From Oscillospiraceae bacterium (GTDB lineage: Bacteria > Bacillota > Clostridia > Saccharofermentanales > Saccharofermentanaceae): a DNA stretch of 64,000 nt. The notes below the pieces were generated by a model. It was given only the letters and a program-made list of their open reading frames with translations, ran no database searches and was not told where the DNA came from. This document shows positions 1 to 9,322 of this stretch, in pieces. Every line of letters starts with the position of its first letter. Position 1 is the first letter of the stretch. The stretch covers positions 1-64,000 of the forward strand of contig CACYMP010000004.1 in assembly GCA_902775565.1 (NCBI GenBank). The letters are read 5' to 3'. The translations under genes were made by a program, and so were the position numbers.

Positions 1-24
1 GTATGCATGGTGATCGTGATTATA

Positions 25-1407
25 TTAATCGCAAGATCCCGCAATCTCACGCGCAACAAAAACGCCTGATGCGGATGCATGAGACAGCGAATGAGTAACG
101 CCGCTGCCGTCTCCTATTACAAACAAGCCAGGGTATCTCGTCTCAAGGCGGTCGTCTATCGCGACCTCCATGTTGTAGAACTTGACTTCAACACCGTAAA
201 GAAGAGTATCGTCATTTGCGGTACCGGGAGCGATCTTGTCCAATGCATAGATCATCTCGATGATTCCGTCTAATATCCTTTTCGGGAGTACGAGCGAAAG
301 ATCGCCCGGAGTGGCATTCAGAGTAGGTCTTACAGTAGATTCGGCAAGTCTGGAATCGTTGGTCCTTCTTCCGCGGATAAGGTCTCCGAAACGCTGGACG
401 ATAACACCGCCGCCTAGCATATTGGAAAGCCTTGCGATAGATTCGCCGTAGCCGTTTGAATCTTTGAAAGGCTCGGAGAAATGCTTTGCTACAAGAAGCG
501 CAAAGTTGGTGTTCTCTGACTGAAGCTCCGGAGAATCAAAGCTGTGTCCGTTAACCGTAACGATACCGTTCGTATTCTCGTTAACAACATAACCGTTGGG
601 GTTCATGCAGAATGTACGCACTTTGTCCTCGAACTTCTCGGTGCGGTAAACGATCTTACTCTCGTAGAGCGCAGAAGTAAGATCAGAGAAAACAACAGCC
701 GGAAGCTCGACTCTGACACCGATATCAACACGGTTGGAATATGTCTCGATATCAAGTTCCGAGCAGACCTTCTCGATCCACTTGCTGCCGGAACGTCCGA
801 CGGAAACTATGCACTTGTCGCATATATAATGCTCGCCTCCGCACTCGACATCAAAAGTGCCGTCATCGTTTACGGCGAGATCGCCTACAGGCGAATTGAA
901 ATGGAATTCGATCTTGTCCTTAAGAAACTCATAGATATGACCGAGGACCTGATAGTTCTTATCGGTACCCAAATGTCTTACGGAAGCATCAAGGAGATGG
1001 AGCTTATTCTCGAGGCAGAGCTTCTTGAATCTCGTGCCGGCAGTCGAATAGAGCTTTGTTCCTTCACCGCCGTTCTCCATGTTGATGCCGTCAACATATT
1101 TCATGAGCTCCAATGCTTTCTCTTTGCCGATGTGCTCATACAAAGTACCGCCGAAATCATTGGTGATATTGTATTTGCCGTCGGAGAAAGCGCCTGCGCC
1201 GCCGAAGCCGCGCATGATGGCACATGTCTTGCAGCCGATGCAAGTCTTGACCTTTTTCCCGTCAATGGGGCACTTGCGCGCCTCAAGAGGTCCGCCCGTC
1301 TCGAAAACGGCAACCTTAAGACCGGGAGCTGTTTTCGCGAGCTCGTATGCCGAGAAGATCCCGCCGGGACCTGCGCCTATTATGATGACATCGTACTTGT
1401 TAGCCAT
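25..1407 (-). CDS. FAD-dependent oxidoreductase (COG2509-like)
   Basis: A 460-residue flavoprotein of the NAD(P)/FAD-dependent dehydrogenase type. The dinucleotide-binding motif GAGPGGIFSAYEL is at about residues 11-23. A Cys-rich stretch (TCIGCKTCAIMRGFGG) follows at about residues 55-70, and the C-terminal FAD motif LFVIGDGSGVTHSLSHASA closes the fold. Long Rossmann proteins with this early Cys motif are usually annotated only as FAD-dependent dehydrogenases; the physiological substrate is not known and cannot be read from the sequence. The gene is complete, with stop TAA at 25-27. Its first 8 bases overlap the end of the upstream sulfatase gene, so the two are probably translated from one message. 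The ribosome site is weak (AAAGAG). No signal peptide is seen, so it is cytoplasmic. Confidence 0.8.
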   Translation of the reverse strand: MANKYDVIIIGAGPGGIFSAYELAKTAPGLKVAVFETGGPLEARKCPIDGKKVKTCIGCKTCAIMRGFGGAGAFSDGKYNITNDFGGTLYEHIGKEKALELMKYVDGINMENGGEGTKLYSTAGTRFKKLCLENKLHLLDASVRHLGTDKNYQVLGHIYEFLKDKIEFHFNSPVGDLAVNDDGTFDVECGGEHYICDKCIVSVGRSGSKWIEKVCSELDIETYSNRVDIGVRVELPAVVFSDLTSALYESKIVYRTEKFEDKVRTFCMNPNGYVVNENTNGIVTVNGHSFDSPELQSENTNFALLVAKHFSEPFKDSNGYGESIARLSNMLGGGVIVQRFGDLIRGRRTNDSRLAESTVRPTLNATPGDLSLVLPKRILDGIIEMIYALDKIAPGTANDDTLLYGVEVKFYNMEVAIDDRLETRYPGLFVIGDGSGVTHSLSHASASGVFVAREIAGSCD

Positions 1408-3445
1408 TGCTCTTTACCACGGAATAAACCGATCTGCGGAATTCGTTGTCCTTTTTGTCTATAGCCGTATTGTACTGAATATACCTGTAAAGTTTAATAG
1501 CCTTTTCATCTTTCGGATCGCTCACATCGTCAACCGGTAAGAACTTCTTCTGTGATACCGAATAGTATCCTGAGGTATTGATCTGGGGAACCTCGCTCCT
1601 GATGCTGTCGATTACCTGGAAGTATCCCGGATACTTGATTCCTGCTGCTTTCATGACATCAAGCGCAAGATAGTTGACGCTGGTGACACCGACCTTATCG
1701 TTCTCATACTTTGCAACGAGCTCAGGATCCATATCATAGTTGGTCCAGATGATGTAAGGCGTTACCCAGCTTGTGTTCTTTCCGATACCAAAGTTATTCG
1801 GGAAAGAAGTAATGTTGGGCTGGTGGTCTCCGTAGATCAGGAGAGTGTACTTCTCATCCTTTGTCTTGAGATAAGTGATGAGCTCCTCTAAAGCCTTGTC
1901 GCTCTGGTTGAGGCATGTCAGGAATGTATTGACCTGTGTATCCATGCCTGTTGCAAGCTTCTTGACGTACGGCTTGGGTGTGAAGTTGGTGAAGTTTTCT
2001 GTGTAACCTCCGTGGTTCTGTACAGTAACGAGGAACGTGAAAGACTTCTGTCCCTTGGGCTTTGCATCAAGCTGCATCATAAGATTCTTATATGCCTGTG
2101 AATCGGTCATATAATTGTCGCGCTGCATATCCTTTTCGGTGTATGTCAGATCATCCATGGACATATAACGGTCGAAACCGAGCATCGGATAGACTGTAGG
2201 TCTCTTCCAGCCGTTCGCATAGTAAGGATGCATCGCAAGGGTTGAATAACCCATGTTCTTGAGTGCCCACGGAAGCGTATAGGTATCCTTGTTGACATAC
2301 TGCAGATAAGGAATGGAACCCATGGGAAGGTATCCGCATGTTATACCCGTAAGGAACTCAAACTCGGAGTTAGGCGTATTGCCTCCGTAAACGGATGTGG
2401 TAACTTTGCCGTGGAGCGTGTTCTCCTTAAGCGAATGCCAGTAAGGAGTGGGATCCTCTTTTAATCCGATCAGAGGCATATACGGAATAACATCTGTATA
2501 TGATTCGTTCATGATGACGATGATGTTGGAAGAATCATCGGATGCAGAACCCGGATCTGAAACATCGATACCCGTCTCTTTGATCATGGCATCAAGATTC
2601 TCAGGTGAATATCCTTCAGGCTTCTCAGCATAAGAAGTAACGACAGTGATCGCAAAGTTCATAAGATATCCGTTGAACCTTGAACCCTTGTCTGACCAGT
2701 CCTGAGCTTTGTTGACCTTGCTCCATGCCCTTATCATGACTACGAAGCTTCCCATGAACACGGCACAGAGAGCGGCAAATACGGCGATCCTGATAATGAA
2801 GTTCTTGACCGCGGGTTTGTCTTCTTTAATGCGCATGCAGCAGATGATGTAGAGCACATAAGGAACAAGAACATACATTACCGGTTCAAGGATCGGGAAT
2901 GTATAGTTGCTTGCAACGCTTGCGGCAGTCTGCCAGCTGAAGATATCGTTATAGATAAGCTCGTGTCCTCTGAATGTATATACGAAGAAATTAGCTGTTC
3001 CCAGGAGCAGGAACGGAGCAGGTGTTATCGCTGCGGCGATCCTTCTCGGTGCCTGAAGCATACGCAGGAAGAAATAAACGGCAAAGACGATCAGAGACTC
3101 ATTGAGCCATCTGAACGTCTCTTCGTGATACATCTGATTGTAGAGCCAGCGCTCACCCAGTAATGAGCTGTGATGAGCAAGGTTGACCATCTGCATAAAG
3201 TAAACGCTGAAGAAAGATGCGAACAGCGGATAGATAAATTCGTAAATGATCCTTACGACCTTCTTCTTTCCCGTTGCCTCACTGTCGATCGTGACAGTTA
3301 TGAACGTCAGCGCGAAAAGAAATACGAACCATATGATCGCGTCATAGAACGCAGAAACAGAGAATGCGATTCCCAGCCCTGCTAGTACTAAAGCCACAAT
3401 GAGTCTGGGCAGATCTTTCTTCGTTATCTTAAAGCTTACTTTCAT
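1400..3445 (-). CDS. LTA synthase family membrane sulfatase (LtaS-like)
   Basis: A 681-residue protein with about five to six N-terminal membrane segments (residues 12-240) followed by an extracellular alkaline-phosphatase-type domain. The metal and catalytic positions of the lipoteichoic acid synthase family are recognisable: the metal-binding Glu in IVIMNESYTDV (about residue 314), the catalytic Thr in GGNTPNSEFEFLTG (about 357) and Asp-His in LLIYGDHQPN towards the C terminus. The family transfers glycerol-phosphate or related phosphodiester groups from phosphatidyl lipids onto cell-surface glycolipids or polymers. The exact product (type I LTA or another glycerophosphate polymer) is not determinable here. 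It precedes the FAD oxidoreductase gene with an 8-base overlap. A promoter candidate lies at 3483-3510. Length and topology fit the family. Confidence 0.85.
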   Translation of the reverse strand: MKVSFKITKKDLPRLIVALVLAGLGIAFSVSAFYDAIIWFVFLFALTFITVTIDSEATGKKKVVRIIYEFIYPLFASFFSVYFMQMVNLAHHSSLLGERWLYNQMYHEETFRWLNESLIVFAVYFFLRMLQAPRRIAAAITPAPFLLLGTANFFVYTFRGHELIYNDIFSWQTAASVASNYTFPILEPVMYVLVPYVLYIICCMRIKEDKPAVKNFIIRIAVFAALCAVFMGSFVVMIRAWSKVNKAQDWSDKGSRFNGYLMNFAITVVTSYAEKPEGYSPENLDAMIKETGIDVSDPGSASDDSSNIIVIMNESYTDVIPYMPLIGLKEDPTPYWHSLKENTLHGKVTTSVYGGNTPNSEFEFLTGITCGYLPMGSIPYLQYVNKDTYTLPWALKNMGYSTLAMHPYYANGWKRPTVYPMLGFDRYMSMDDLTYTEKDMQRDNYMTDSQAYKNLMMQLDAKPKGQKSFTFLVTVQNHGGYTENFTNFTPKPYVKKLATGMDTQVNTFLTCLNQSDKALEELITYLKTKDEKYTLLIYGDHQPNITSFPNNFGIGKNTSWVTPYIIWTNYDMDPELVAKYENDKVGVTSVNYLALDVMKAAGIKYPGYFQVIDSIRSEVPQINTSGYYSVSQKKFLPVDDVSDPKDEKAIKLYRYIQYNTAIDKKDNEFRRSVYSVVKSNG

Positions 3446-3482
3446 TTATTTGCCTCTTTAATGTTTAGAAATTTCCGTGCAT

Positions 3483-3510
3483 ATTATAATACACGCGCGT
3501 TAAAACACAA
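3483..3510 (-). promoter_or_regulatory. Sigma-A-type promoter candidate for the LtaS-like gene
   Basis: Read on minus, a perfect -10 TATAAT (3483-3488) is preceded by TTGTGT (3505-3510) with a 16-base spacer. It lies about 40 bases upstream of the ATG at 3445. The -35 is imperfect, so this is a candidate only. Confidence 0.45.
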
Positions 3511-3539
3511 AATAAGGCAAAGTAGGCAATATTAAGGCA

Positions 3540-4049
3540 TCATGCCTTAACGTTTTTAAGCAGATAAGTAACCGGAACGGCGATTATCAATGCAGCTGCC
3601 GCCTGAATAAGATTGAAAGGAACAGATGCTGCCGCAGCCGCAAGATCATAAAGAAAGACCTCAACGGCAAAGTAACCCGATACCATGATCAGTTCGGCAA
3701 GAACGCCTGCGGTCAGTTTCTTTACAAGGCCAGGGCGGTGTTCCGGATGTCTCATGATAAATCCTGCCACAAGGCCCATCAGTCCCTTTATGACAAACGT
3801 AGGAATGATATACATGGGATAACCTGCGATAAGATCCGATATTGCGGAGCCGATCGCCGCCGGGAAGAAGGCAGCAGGTCCGATAATATAAGACGCAATC
3901 AGGATAACGGCGTCACCTAAGTTTATGTATCCGATAGCCGTAGGGATACGAAGCTGTGTGCCGAGAAATACGAATGCGGCAGTTATTCCGCAAAACGCGA
4001 TAAGACGAAGTGTTTTCTTTCTGTTCTTTGCATTTTTATTTTCACTCAT
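3540..4049 (-). CDS. ECF transporter S component
   Basis: A small hydrophobic protein of about 169 residues with a basic N terminus (KNAKNRKKTLRLIAFCGI) and five to six membrane segments. The segment RIPTAIGYINLGDAVILIAS resembles the substrate-binding part of energy-coupling-factor S components, which capture vitamins or metal ions and dock onto a shared EcfAAT module. The substrate is not evident and no riboswitch is visible in front. The start is set at the ATG at 4049 because GGAGG lies 8 bases upstream; the longer TTG-start reading begins inside that ribosome site. ATGA at 4046-4049 overlaps the stop of the upstream HAD phosphatase gene, so the two are translationally coupled. A link between the phosphatase and the transported compound is possible but is inference. 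Confidence 0.78.
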   Translation of the reverse strand: MSENKNAKNRKKTLRLIAFCGITAAFVFLGTQLRIPTAIGYINLGDAVILIASYIIGPAAFFPAAIGSAISDLIAGYPMYIIPTFVIKGLMGLVAGFIMRHPEHRPGLVKKLTAGVLAELIMVSGYFAVEVFLYDLAAAAASVPFNLIQAAAALIIAVPVTYLLKNVKA

Positions 4050-4702
4050 TGTAGTAACCTCCAAATATCTGCGGGATCAGAGCATATAGTTCCCGCACCG
4101 TTTTCTTTCAAATATTCGCGTGATCTGTATCCCCAGTCGCAGCTTATAAGATCCAGGCCGCTGTTAGCTGCCGTCTTGATGTCGACTTCGGAATCACCGA
4201 TGTACACGCAGTCTTCAGGTCTCATGTCAAGCGAGTCCAAACATCGCATGACCACCTCGGGATCAGGTTTGCGGCACATTCGGGGCTGTGATCCGCGGAC
4301 ATAATCGAAAGTATCCGGGAAAAAGTGATCGATGAGGATCTGTGTGGGGATCTCATCCTTGTTGGTTACGACCGCAAGTTTCATGCCCGAAGACTTAAGC
4401 TTTGAGAGCATCTCGGTGATGCCGTCATAAGGCTTCGTCTTCTCTATGCAGTTCGCGGCATAATATGCGAGTCTGTCTTTTATTATTCTCTCTTTAAGGT
4501 CGTCGTCCCACTTACCGGGATTATCATTCAGAGATCTTTCGACCATCATCTCGACGCCGTTTCCGATAAAGCTCTTTATCTGTTCTTCAGTCTGAGGGGG
4601 AAGGCCGTTCATCCTTCTGGCAGCATTAAGCGCATTTGCAAGACCTGCAAGCGTATCAAGAAGCGTTCCGTCAAGATCGAAACAAGCCAGCTTATAACGC
4701 AT
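4046..4702 (-). CDS. HAD-superfamily phosphatase, phosphoglycolate phosphatase-like
   Basis: A 218-residue HAD hydrolase. Motif I is FDLDGTLLDT (about residues 8-17, nucleophile Asp in DLD). Motif II is in VVTNKDE, and the Lys and Asp motifs III/IV are RKPDPEVV and YIGDSEVDIKTA. A helical cap sits between motifs I and II, as in Gph/PpaX-type phosphatases. Cap type and length fit phosphoglycolate or pyrophosphate phosphatases, but substrate choice in this family cannot be read from motifs. The start ATG at 4702 has a strong upstream AGGAGGGAGGG. The stop overlaps the start of the ECF S-component gene by 4 bases. It is divergent from the plus-strand yhaM-like gene. Confidence 0.85.
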   Translation of the reverse strand: MRYKLACFDLDGTLLDTLAGLANALNAARRMNGLPPQTEEQIKSFIGNGVEMMVERSLNDNPGKWDDDLKERIIKDRLAYYAANCIEKTKPYDGITEMLSKLKSSGMKLAVVTNKDEIPTQILIDHFFPDTFDYVRGSQPRMCRKPDPEVVMRCLDSLDMRPEDCVYIGDSEVDIKTAANSGLDLISCDWGYRSREYLKENGAGTICSDPADIWRLLQ

Positions 4703-4845
4703 AACGCACCCTCCCTCCTATATGTTTCCTTTTGCACTATTAAAACACTACCAAACACGTAGGTTAATAGGGCAACATGACCTAATTTATAGAAAACTCT
4801 TTCTTCAAGTGTTAACATTATCCCAAAAGTTCTCAGGAGAAAACA

Positions 4846-5880
4846 ATGAATATCACACTTTTCAAAGATATGGAGATGAACGGCGTTTACGATACCAAAG
4901 TAATCGTAAATACCATTTCGGAGAAGAATACCGCAGGCGGCAAGCCCATGCTCCGTCTTATGATCTCCGACGGTACCGAGAGCGTTTCGGCCGTAATGTT
5001 CGATACAACGAAGAAGAACCTTACGGATGCCGGCATTACAGACGGCATGCCCGTCCAAACAAAGATCCACATCGATCCGTTCGGCGGAAGGAGCTACCAG
5101 ATCCAGTCAATTAAGACTACAACCTTAGATGACCTCGAGAGATCCGCTCTCGTAAGAAAGCCTCCGGTAGAGCCCAAGAATCTTTTCGTAAACGTTATCA
5201 AGAAGATAAAGGCATCTTCAGGAAGACCCTATGATCTCAATAATGCCGAGATCCCCGCTGACGATTACAGCCTGACAGCACTCGCGGTAAGGCTTCTGAT
5301 GAAGGATTATGAGGCTTTCTATTCTTCCTCCGCTGCCAAGTCCATGCACCACAACCTCTATGGAGGTCTTGTATATCACACTTCCAGAATGGTTGATGCC
5401 GCTTCCGCCATCTGCGATGTATATAAGCTTCTCGACAGAGAGCTTCTGGTATGCGGTACCGCAATACATGACATAGGCAAGCTCAAAGAGCTCTATACAT
5501 CTGACACGGGTACAGCTTCATACACCGTCGAGGGAAGCCTTTTGGGCCACGCCCTGCTCGGTATCGAGATGATCGACGAGGAAGTCGCAAAGCGCGATGC
5601 GGCTGCAGGCAGACAGACGTACGACCGCGATGACATTATGTGCATCAAGCACATGATCGCATCTCATCACGGCAAACTCGAATGGGAAGCCATCAAGCTT
5701 CCTGCCATGCCCGAAGCAATGGTGCTCCATGAGCTCGACATGATCGATTCAAGGGTCTATATCTACGAGGAGACTCTCGCCAAGACAGAGCCGGGTACGT
5801 TGAGCGAACCTGTTTTCGGAGTAGCTGCCGATAAGGTCAGCACTCCCCTTTACCGCAGGAAGAAAACTGGCGGACAGTGA
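4846..5880 (+). CDS. yhaM: YhaM-like 3'-5' exoribonuclease (OB fold plus HD domain)
   Basis: The only plus-strand protein gene that I accept. It encodes 344 residues: an N-terminal OB-fold nucleic-acid-binding domain (about residues 1-100, with LRLMISDGTESVSAVMFD) and a metal-dependent HD phosphohydrolase domain. The HD metal ligands are visible as GGLVYHTSRMVD (about 179), AIHDIGKLKELY (about 207, the His-Asp pair) and MIASHHGKLEW towards the C terminus. This architecture is that of YhaM/CBF1, a Mn- or Co-dependent 3'-5' exoribonuclease of Gram-positive bacteria that trims short RNAs after endonucleolytic cuts. The ribosome site is CAGGAGAAAACA before the ATG at 4846. It stands alone between a divergent HAD gene and a convergent GH2-like gene. 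Confidence 0.85.
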   Translation: MNITLFKDMEMNGVYDTKVIVNTISEKNTAGGKPMLRLMISDGTESVSAVMFDTTKKNLTDAGITDGMPVQTKIHIDPFGGRSYQIQSIKTTTLDDLERSALVRKPPVEPKNLFVNVIKKIKASSGRPYDLNNAEIPADDYSLTALAVRLLMKDYEAFYSSSAAKSMHHNLYGGLVYHTSRMVDAASAICDVYKLLDRELLVCGTAIHDIGKLKELYTSDTGTASYTVEGSLLGHALLGIEMIDEEVAKRDAAAGRQTYDRDDIMCIKHMIASHHGKLEWEAIKLPAMPEAMVLHELDMIDSRVYIYEETLAKTEPGTLSEPVFGVAADKVSTPLYRRKKTGGQ

Positions 5881-5895
5881 CAAGGCCGGGTATTC

Positions 5896-8800
5896 TTACC
5901 CGTTTCCGCTGGCTAAGACGATCTCAAAGGTCTCACGGTATCTGATGCCTTTCTTTATCGGCTGCATAGAGACGTTATCCGCGGTCCTCTCAATCTCCTT
6001 CATGCCGAAATCGCAGAAGAATTCGCAGAAATCGTTATTCATCAGCTGCTCTTCATGCAGATATTCATTCATCTGTTCGGGAGTGTAAGGGAGCACCGTA
6101 AAATCGAATTTGGGCGTGCTCGTGACCCTTGTAATGGTCAGGGAATCTCCCATATCATTTGTAAGTCTTACAATGCGTGTATCCGTATGTGAGGAATTCT
6201 CCGCAGGTCTTGCGTACGGATGGTATATCTTATCCGTTTCAGCCGAGAATACTCCGATCCTCGCCGAATCCTTGCGGTCCGCGTAAGACTCGCCGGGACC
6301 TCTTCCGTACCATGTGCACTTTGCGCCGCCGCTCACTATCGGGAATCTGATACCGTAACGGACCATATCGTATTTCGGGGTAAACTGCAGCGTAACCCTG
6401 AGCTTATCAGGCGCAGGCACCTCGTAGAACATCAGCACCTCTCCGCTCATGGCAAATGACTTGAATCTCGAGATAAGCGTGAAGCAGCCGTCTTTCTTGC
6501 CGTATTCCGAACCGACATAACGGATCGACTCCTGAATATGCTCATAGTCGCTCTCTTTGGAGAATACCGTTTTCGCCAGGATAAAGCTCCTGTCCGTTCT
6601 GTCGATATTCGAAGGACACCTGTAGAAGCTCGGCCTCATGGTGCCTTTAAGGAAATTGAATCCGTTGACTGAAAGGACTGAACAGCCTGCGGGCTCTTTC
6701 GAGAACCCTATGCGCATGTTATCTCCATTGATATAAAGGGTCCTGGGATCAGAGCTGGTGGTAGTCTCAGTCATGAGCCTGACAGGAACAGTTTCTTCCT
6801 CAGGCACTTCAAGACCGGTATCTTTTTCGGGTTCCGGTGTCTCTATACGTTCAACGATCCCTGAATCGTCTTCCGAGCCATCAGCTTCGGGAACCTGAAG
6901 CAGTTTGTCTTCAGCCTGATTGTCAGCCGAAGAAGGCAGCAATGCCGCGCCGTCAGCGCCGTCAATGCCTTCAGCTCCTCCTGCATGAGTGACCACGGGG
7001 CTTGCAACCTTGTCGACAATAACATCCTGATAGAATGCTATCTCATATCCGGCCTTTGCGTAATACGTGTCACTCCTGAGCTTCATCGTGATATCAAAGA
7101 TAAGCTCTTTGCAGAGTGCGCTGTCATAAATGTCGATCAGATCGAGCCTTCCCTCGCCCCATCCTTCGTTGGTAAACATATCCTTTGTAAACGGGAACTT
7201 AAGCGTTCTCGATCCGTAGGGCTCTATCTCGCCGATGCTGCCCTTGCCCGAAGCGATAGACTTGCCGCCCAAGAGGAGCTGCCAGACAAGCTCGAGCTCT
7301 TCAGTATAGGCGAACGGGTTCATATTTCGCATCGTAAGAGTCGCAGGATCACTGACAGACGCGAATACCGCGATCGACTGACACTGCTTCTTGATATCGA
7401 GATAAATGGGATGCGGGCTTCTCTCCGCGTCAACTATTCCCTGTCCGATGCATGAATTCTCCTTCAGCTTGCCTCCTACAAGGTCAGCGTGATGGATCCA
7501 CTTGTACATAGTATCGTCATCGGTAAAGCGCGTTCTGCCCGGTATCGTCTCAAACAGGTTGCGTCCCGATTTATTGAGAGAAAAGACTTTTTTCCTGTCC
7601 AGGCAAAGATCGACCCAGGGACCGAACACACATCCTGCCTCATTCGGGAACGGGATAAGTTCCGAGACAGTCTCAGTCTCCTTGTTCTTGCCCTTTGCGC
7701 GGCGGTTCTTCTCAGCCGCACAGTACCACGGACGGGTATCATCGATCAGGAGGCACTCGTGCTTTACCCTGATCGCTCTTTCGGAATTGAAATTGTAGTC
7801 CTGGACACCCCACATGACAACGCACGGATGGTTCATCGCGGCTTCGACATAATCTCTCATCTGGAAATCGGCTGCCGTTGCTATCACATAGATACCGTAC
7901 TGGTCACAAAGGTTCATGAATTCGTCAGACAGCGGGAATCCGTCTGCTATGACTCCGTTTATTCCCGCACGTTTCATCAATATAATGTCCTGACGCATAC
8001 GGTCCTGAGGAACGGCTATGCCGCCTTTCGGATCGAACTCATAATATTTGACAAGATTCAGATTTATCCTTCTGTCGTTGATATTGAGCTTGCCCTGAAC
8101 TATCTGTATGGTCCTGAAGCCGAAGCGCTTCTTTTTCGCGCATACGATCCTGCCTTCTGAATCGAGCACCTCCAGGATCAGATCATATTGAACGGGAGTG
8201 CAGTCAGACCACTCGGCCACTTCAAGCGCTATGAACTCGGTCGAGACTCTCGTCTCCTTGTTCGCATCAACAACACCCGACAGAGGGCCTCCCTGGTTCT
8301 TCAGATTAACGAACGGGAGTTTATAGGGGTCATACTCGGCTCGTGCCTCCAAGAGCGAAATACGGACCGAATAAGGCAGCATGAAGCTCGTATGATTCCT
8401 CATGTTGAAATCAACCTTGATCATGAAATCGCCGTGAGGCACACGTGACGCCTTGCCCCTCTCTGAAAGGCTGCTTATTTTCGCGACCTCGGTGATATAA
8501 GCCTCCGGAACATATTCAAGCTGAAGGTGCAGATTCGAAAGCTCAAGGAGCGAATCCTCAACTATCATAACCGGTCTGAAAATGCCGGAAAAGCCGTAAT
8601 TCATTATATCCAGAATGACATGGCCGGAATCGTCCCTGTCGTATCTGTTCACTACGATAACTATCAGATTGATGCCGGCAACAGCCGCATCGGAGATGAG
8701 CAGACGCTTTCTCGTAGTTATGCTGTGAGACTCGCAGATGAGCTTGTCGTTGACATAGACCTTAAAGCTGCCGCATATACCGGATGTCTCAAGGTAAATG

Positions 8801-9216
8801 GCCCTTTCGATCTCTTCGGGCGAAAAGACCACGGTGGTCCTGTAGATACCGGTCTCATCGTCTTCAGAGCTCGTTGAGTTCTTCACATATTTATCGCTTA
8901 TAGTATCTTCGTGCCTGGCGGCGCTGTCGTTTAACCTCTCCGGATACTCATAAAGAAGATTCTGTGGCAGTCCGTAACCGTCTGTCTGCCATGTGGAAGG
9001 AACATTGATGATATCCCATTCAGTATCGTCAAACGAACGCAGCGTAACACCGAACGGTATCTCGGTATCTCCGTGGGCAAGATAGAACTTCCAGGTCGTA
9101 AGAGGCCTGTGATATGGAGAAACGACCTTGCCGAATTCGGGCATTACGCGGTCGTTGTAAATGTAATCAAAAGATTCATATGGCAGGAAGCCGTCATTTG
9201 AATAAGTGAATTCCAA
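5896..9216 (-). CDS. GH2 beta-galactosidase-fold protein with substituted active site
   Basis: A very large protein (about 1106 residues) with LacZ domain order. It has a jelly-roll sugar-binding domain (NVPSTWQTDGYGLPQNLLYE), Ig-like domains, a TIM-barrel region (RQDIILMKRAGINGVIADG), a second Ig domain, and a C-terminal beta-sandwich (MRPSFYRCPSNIDR, TWYGRGPGESYADRK) like beta-galactosidase domain 5. The acid/base motif that reads WSLGNESG in LacZ is here MWGVQDYNFN, so the catalytic Glu is Tyr (codon 7795-7797). The barrel segment that should carry the CEYAHAMGN-type nucleophile is shortened and unrecognisable. An acidic low-complexity linker (Glu/Asp/Pro/Thr-rich) sits before domain 5. 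No signal peptide, so cytoplasmic. I set the start at TTG 9216, 8 bases after GGAGG; a longer TTG start at 9249 is possible. Hydrolase activity is doubtful. Confidence 0.8.
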   Translation of the reverse strand: MEFTYSNDGFLPYESFDYIYNDRVMPEFGKVVSPYHRPLTTWKFYLAHGDTEIPFGVTLRSFDDTEWDIINVPSTWQTDGYGLPQNLLYEYPERLNDSAARHEDTISDKYVKNSTSSEDDETGIYRTTVVFSPEEIERAIYLETSGICGSFKVYVNDKLICESHSITTRKRLLISDAAVAGINLIVIVVNRYDRDDSGHVILDIMNYGFSGIFRPVMIVEDSLLELSNLHLQLEYVPEAYITEVAKISSLSERGKASRVPHGDFMIKVDFNMRNHTSFMLPYSVRISLLEARAEYDPYKLPFVNLKNQGGPLSGVVDANKETRVSTEFIALEVAEWSDCTPVQYDLILEVLDSEGRIVCAKKKRFGFRTIQIVQGKLNINDRRINLNLVKYYEFDPKGGIAVPQDRMRQDIILMKRAGINGVIADGFPLSDEFMNLCDQYGIYVIATAADFQMRDYVEAAMNHPCVVMWGVQDYNFNSERAIRVKHECLLIDDTRPWYCAAEKNRRAKGKNKETETVSELIPFPNEAGCVFGPWVDLCLDRKKVFSLNKSGRNLFETIPGRTRFTDDDTMYKWIHHADLVGGKLKENSCIGQGIVDAERSPHPIYLDIKKQCQSIAVFASVSDPATLTMRNMNPFAYTEELELVWQLLLGGKSIASGKGSIGEIEPYGSRTLKFPFTKDMFTNEGWGEGRLDLIDIYDSALCKELIFDITMKLRSDTYYAKAGYEIAFYQDVIVDKVASPVVTHAGGAEGIDGADGAALLPSSADNQAEDKLLQVPEADGSEDDSGIVERIETPEPEKDTGLEVPEEETVPVRLMTETTTSSDPRTLYINGDNMRIGFSKEPAGCSVLSVNGFNFLKGTMRPSFYRCPSNIDRTDRSFILAKTVFSKESDYEHIQESIRYVGSEYGKKDGCFTLISRFKSFAMSGEVLMFYEVPAPDKLRVTLQFTPKYDMVRYGIRFPIVSGGAKCTWYGRGPGESYADRKDSARIGVFSAETDKIYHPYARPAENSSHTDTRIVRLTNDMGDSLTITRVTSTPKFDFTVLPYTPEQMNEYLHEEQLMNNDFCEFFCDFGMKEIERTADNVSMQPIKKGIRYRETFEIVLASGNG

Positions 9217-9245
9217 AGCCAAATCCTCCCTCTCGCCCAAAGGCG

Positions 9246-9266
9246 ACAATTATCTACCGTAATTGT
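9246..9266. promoter_or_regulatory. Inverted repeat, possible operator before the GH2-like gene
   Basis: Perfect 7-base arms ACAATTA and TAATTGT separated by 7 bases, about 30 bases upstream of the GH2-like start. The dyad size and position suit a repressor or activator site. No regulator can be assigned. Confidence 0.3.
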
Positions 9267-9295
9267 AACATTTAAGGAGGAACGCAAAGTTTCAT

Positions 9296-9318
9296 ACGCG
9301 TTACAAATACCAACGCGT
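9296..9318 (-). terminator. Short hairpin after the 424-residue membrane protein gene
   Basis: On minus, ACGCGTT and AACGCGT form a perfect 7-bp stem with a 9-base loop, 5 bases after the stop at 9323. No run of T follows, so it may be a weak terminator, an mRNA end structure or a binding site instead. Confidence 0.25.
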
Positions 9319-9322
9319 GTGA

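Noticed and set aside
544..1464. 306-residue plus-strand reading frame
   Set aside because: Opposite the FAD oxidoreductase with intact nucleotide-binding motifs; no features of its own.
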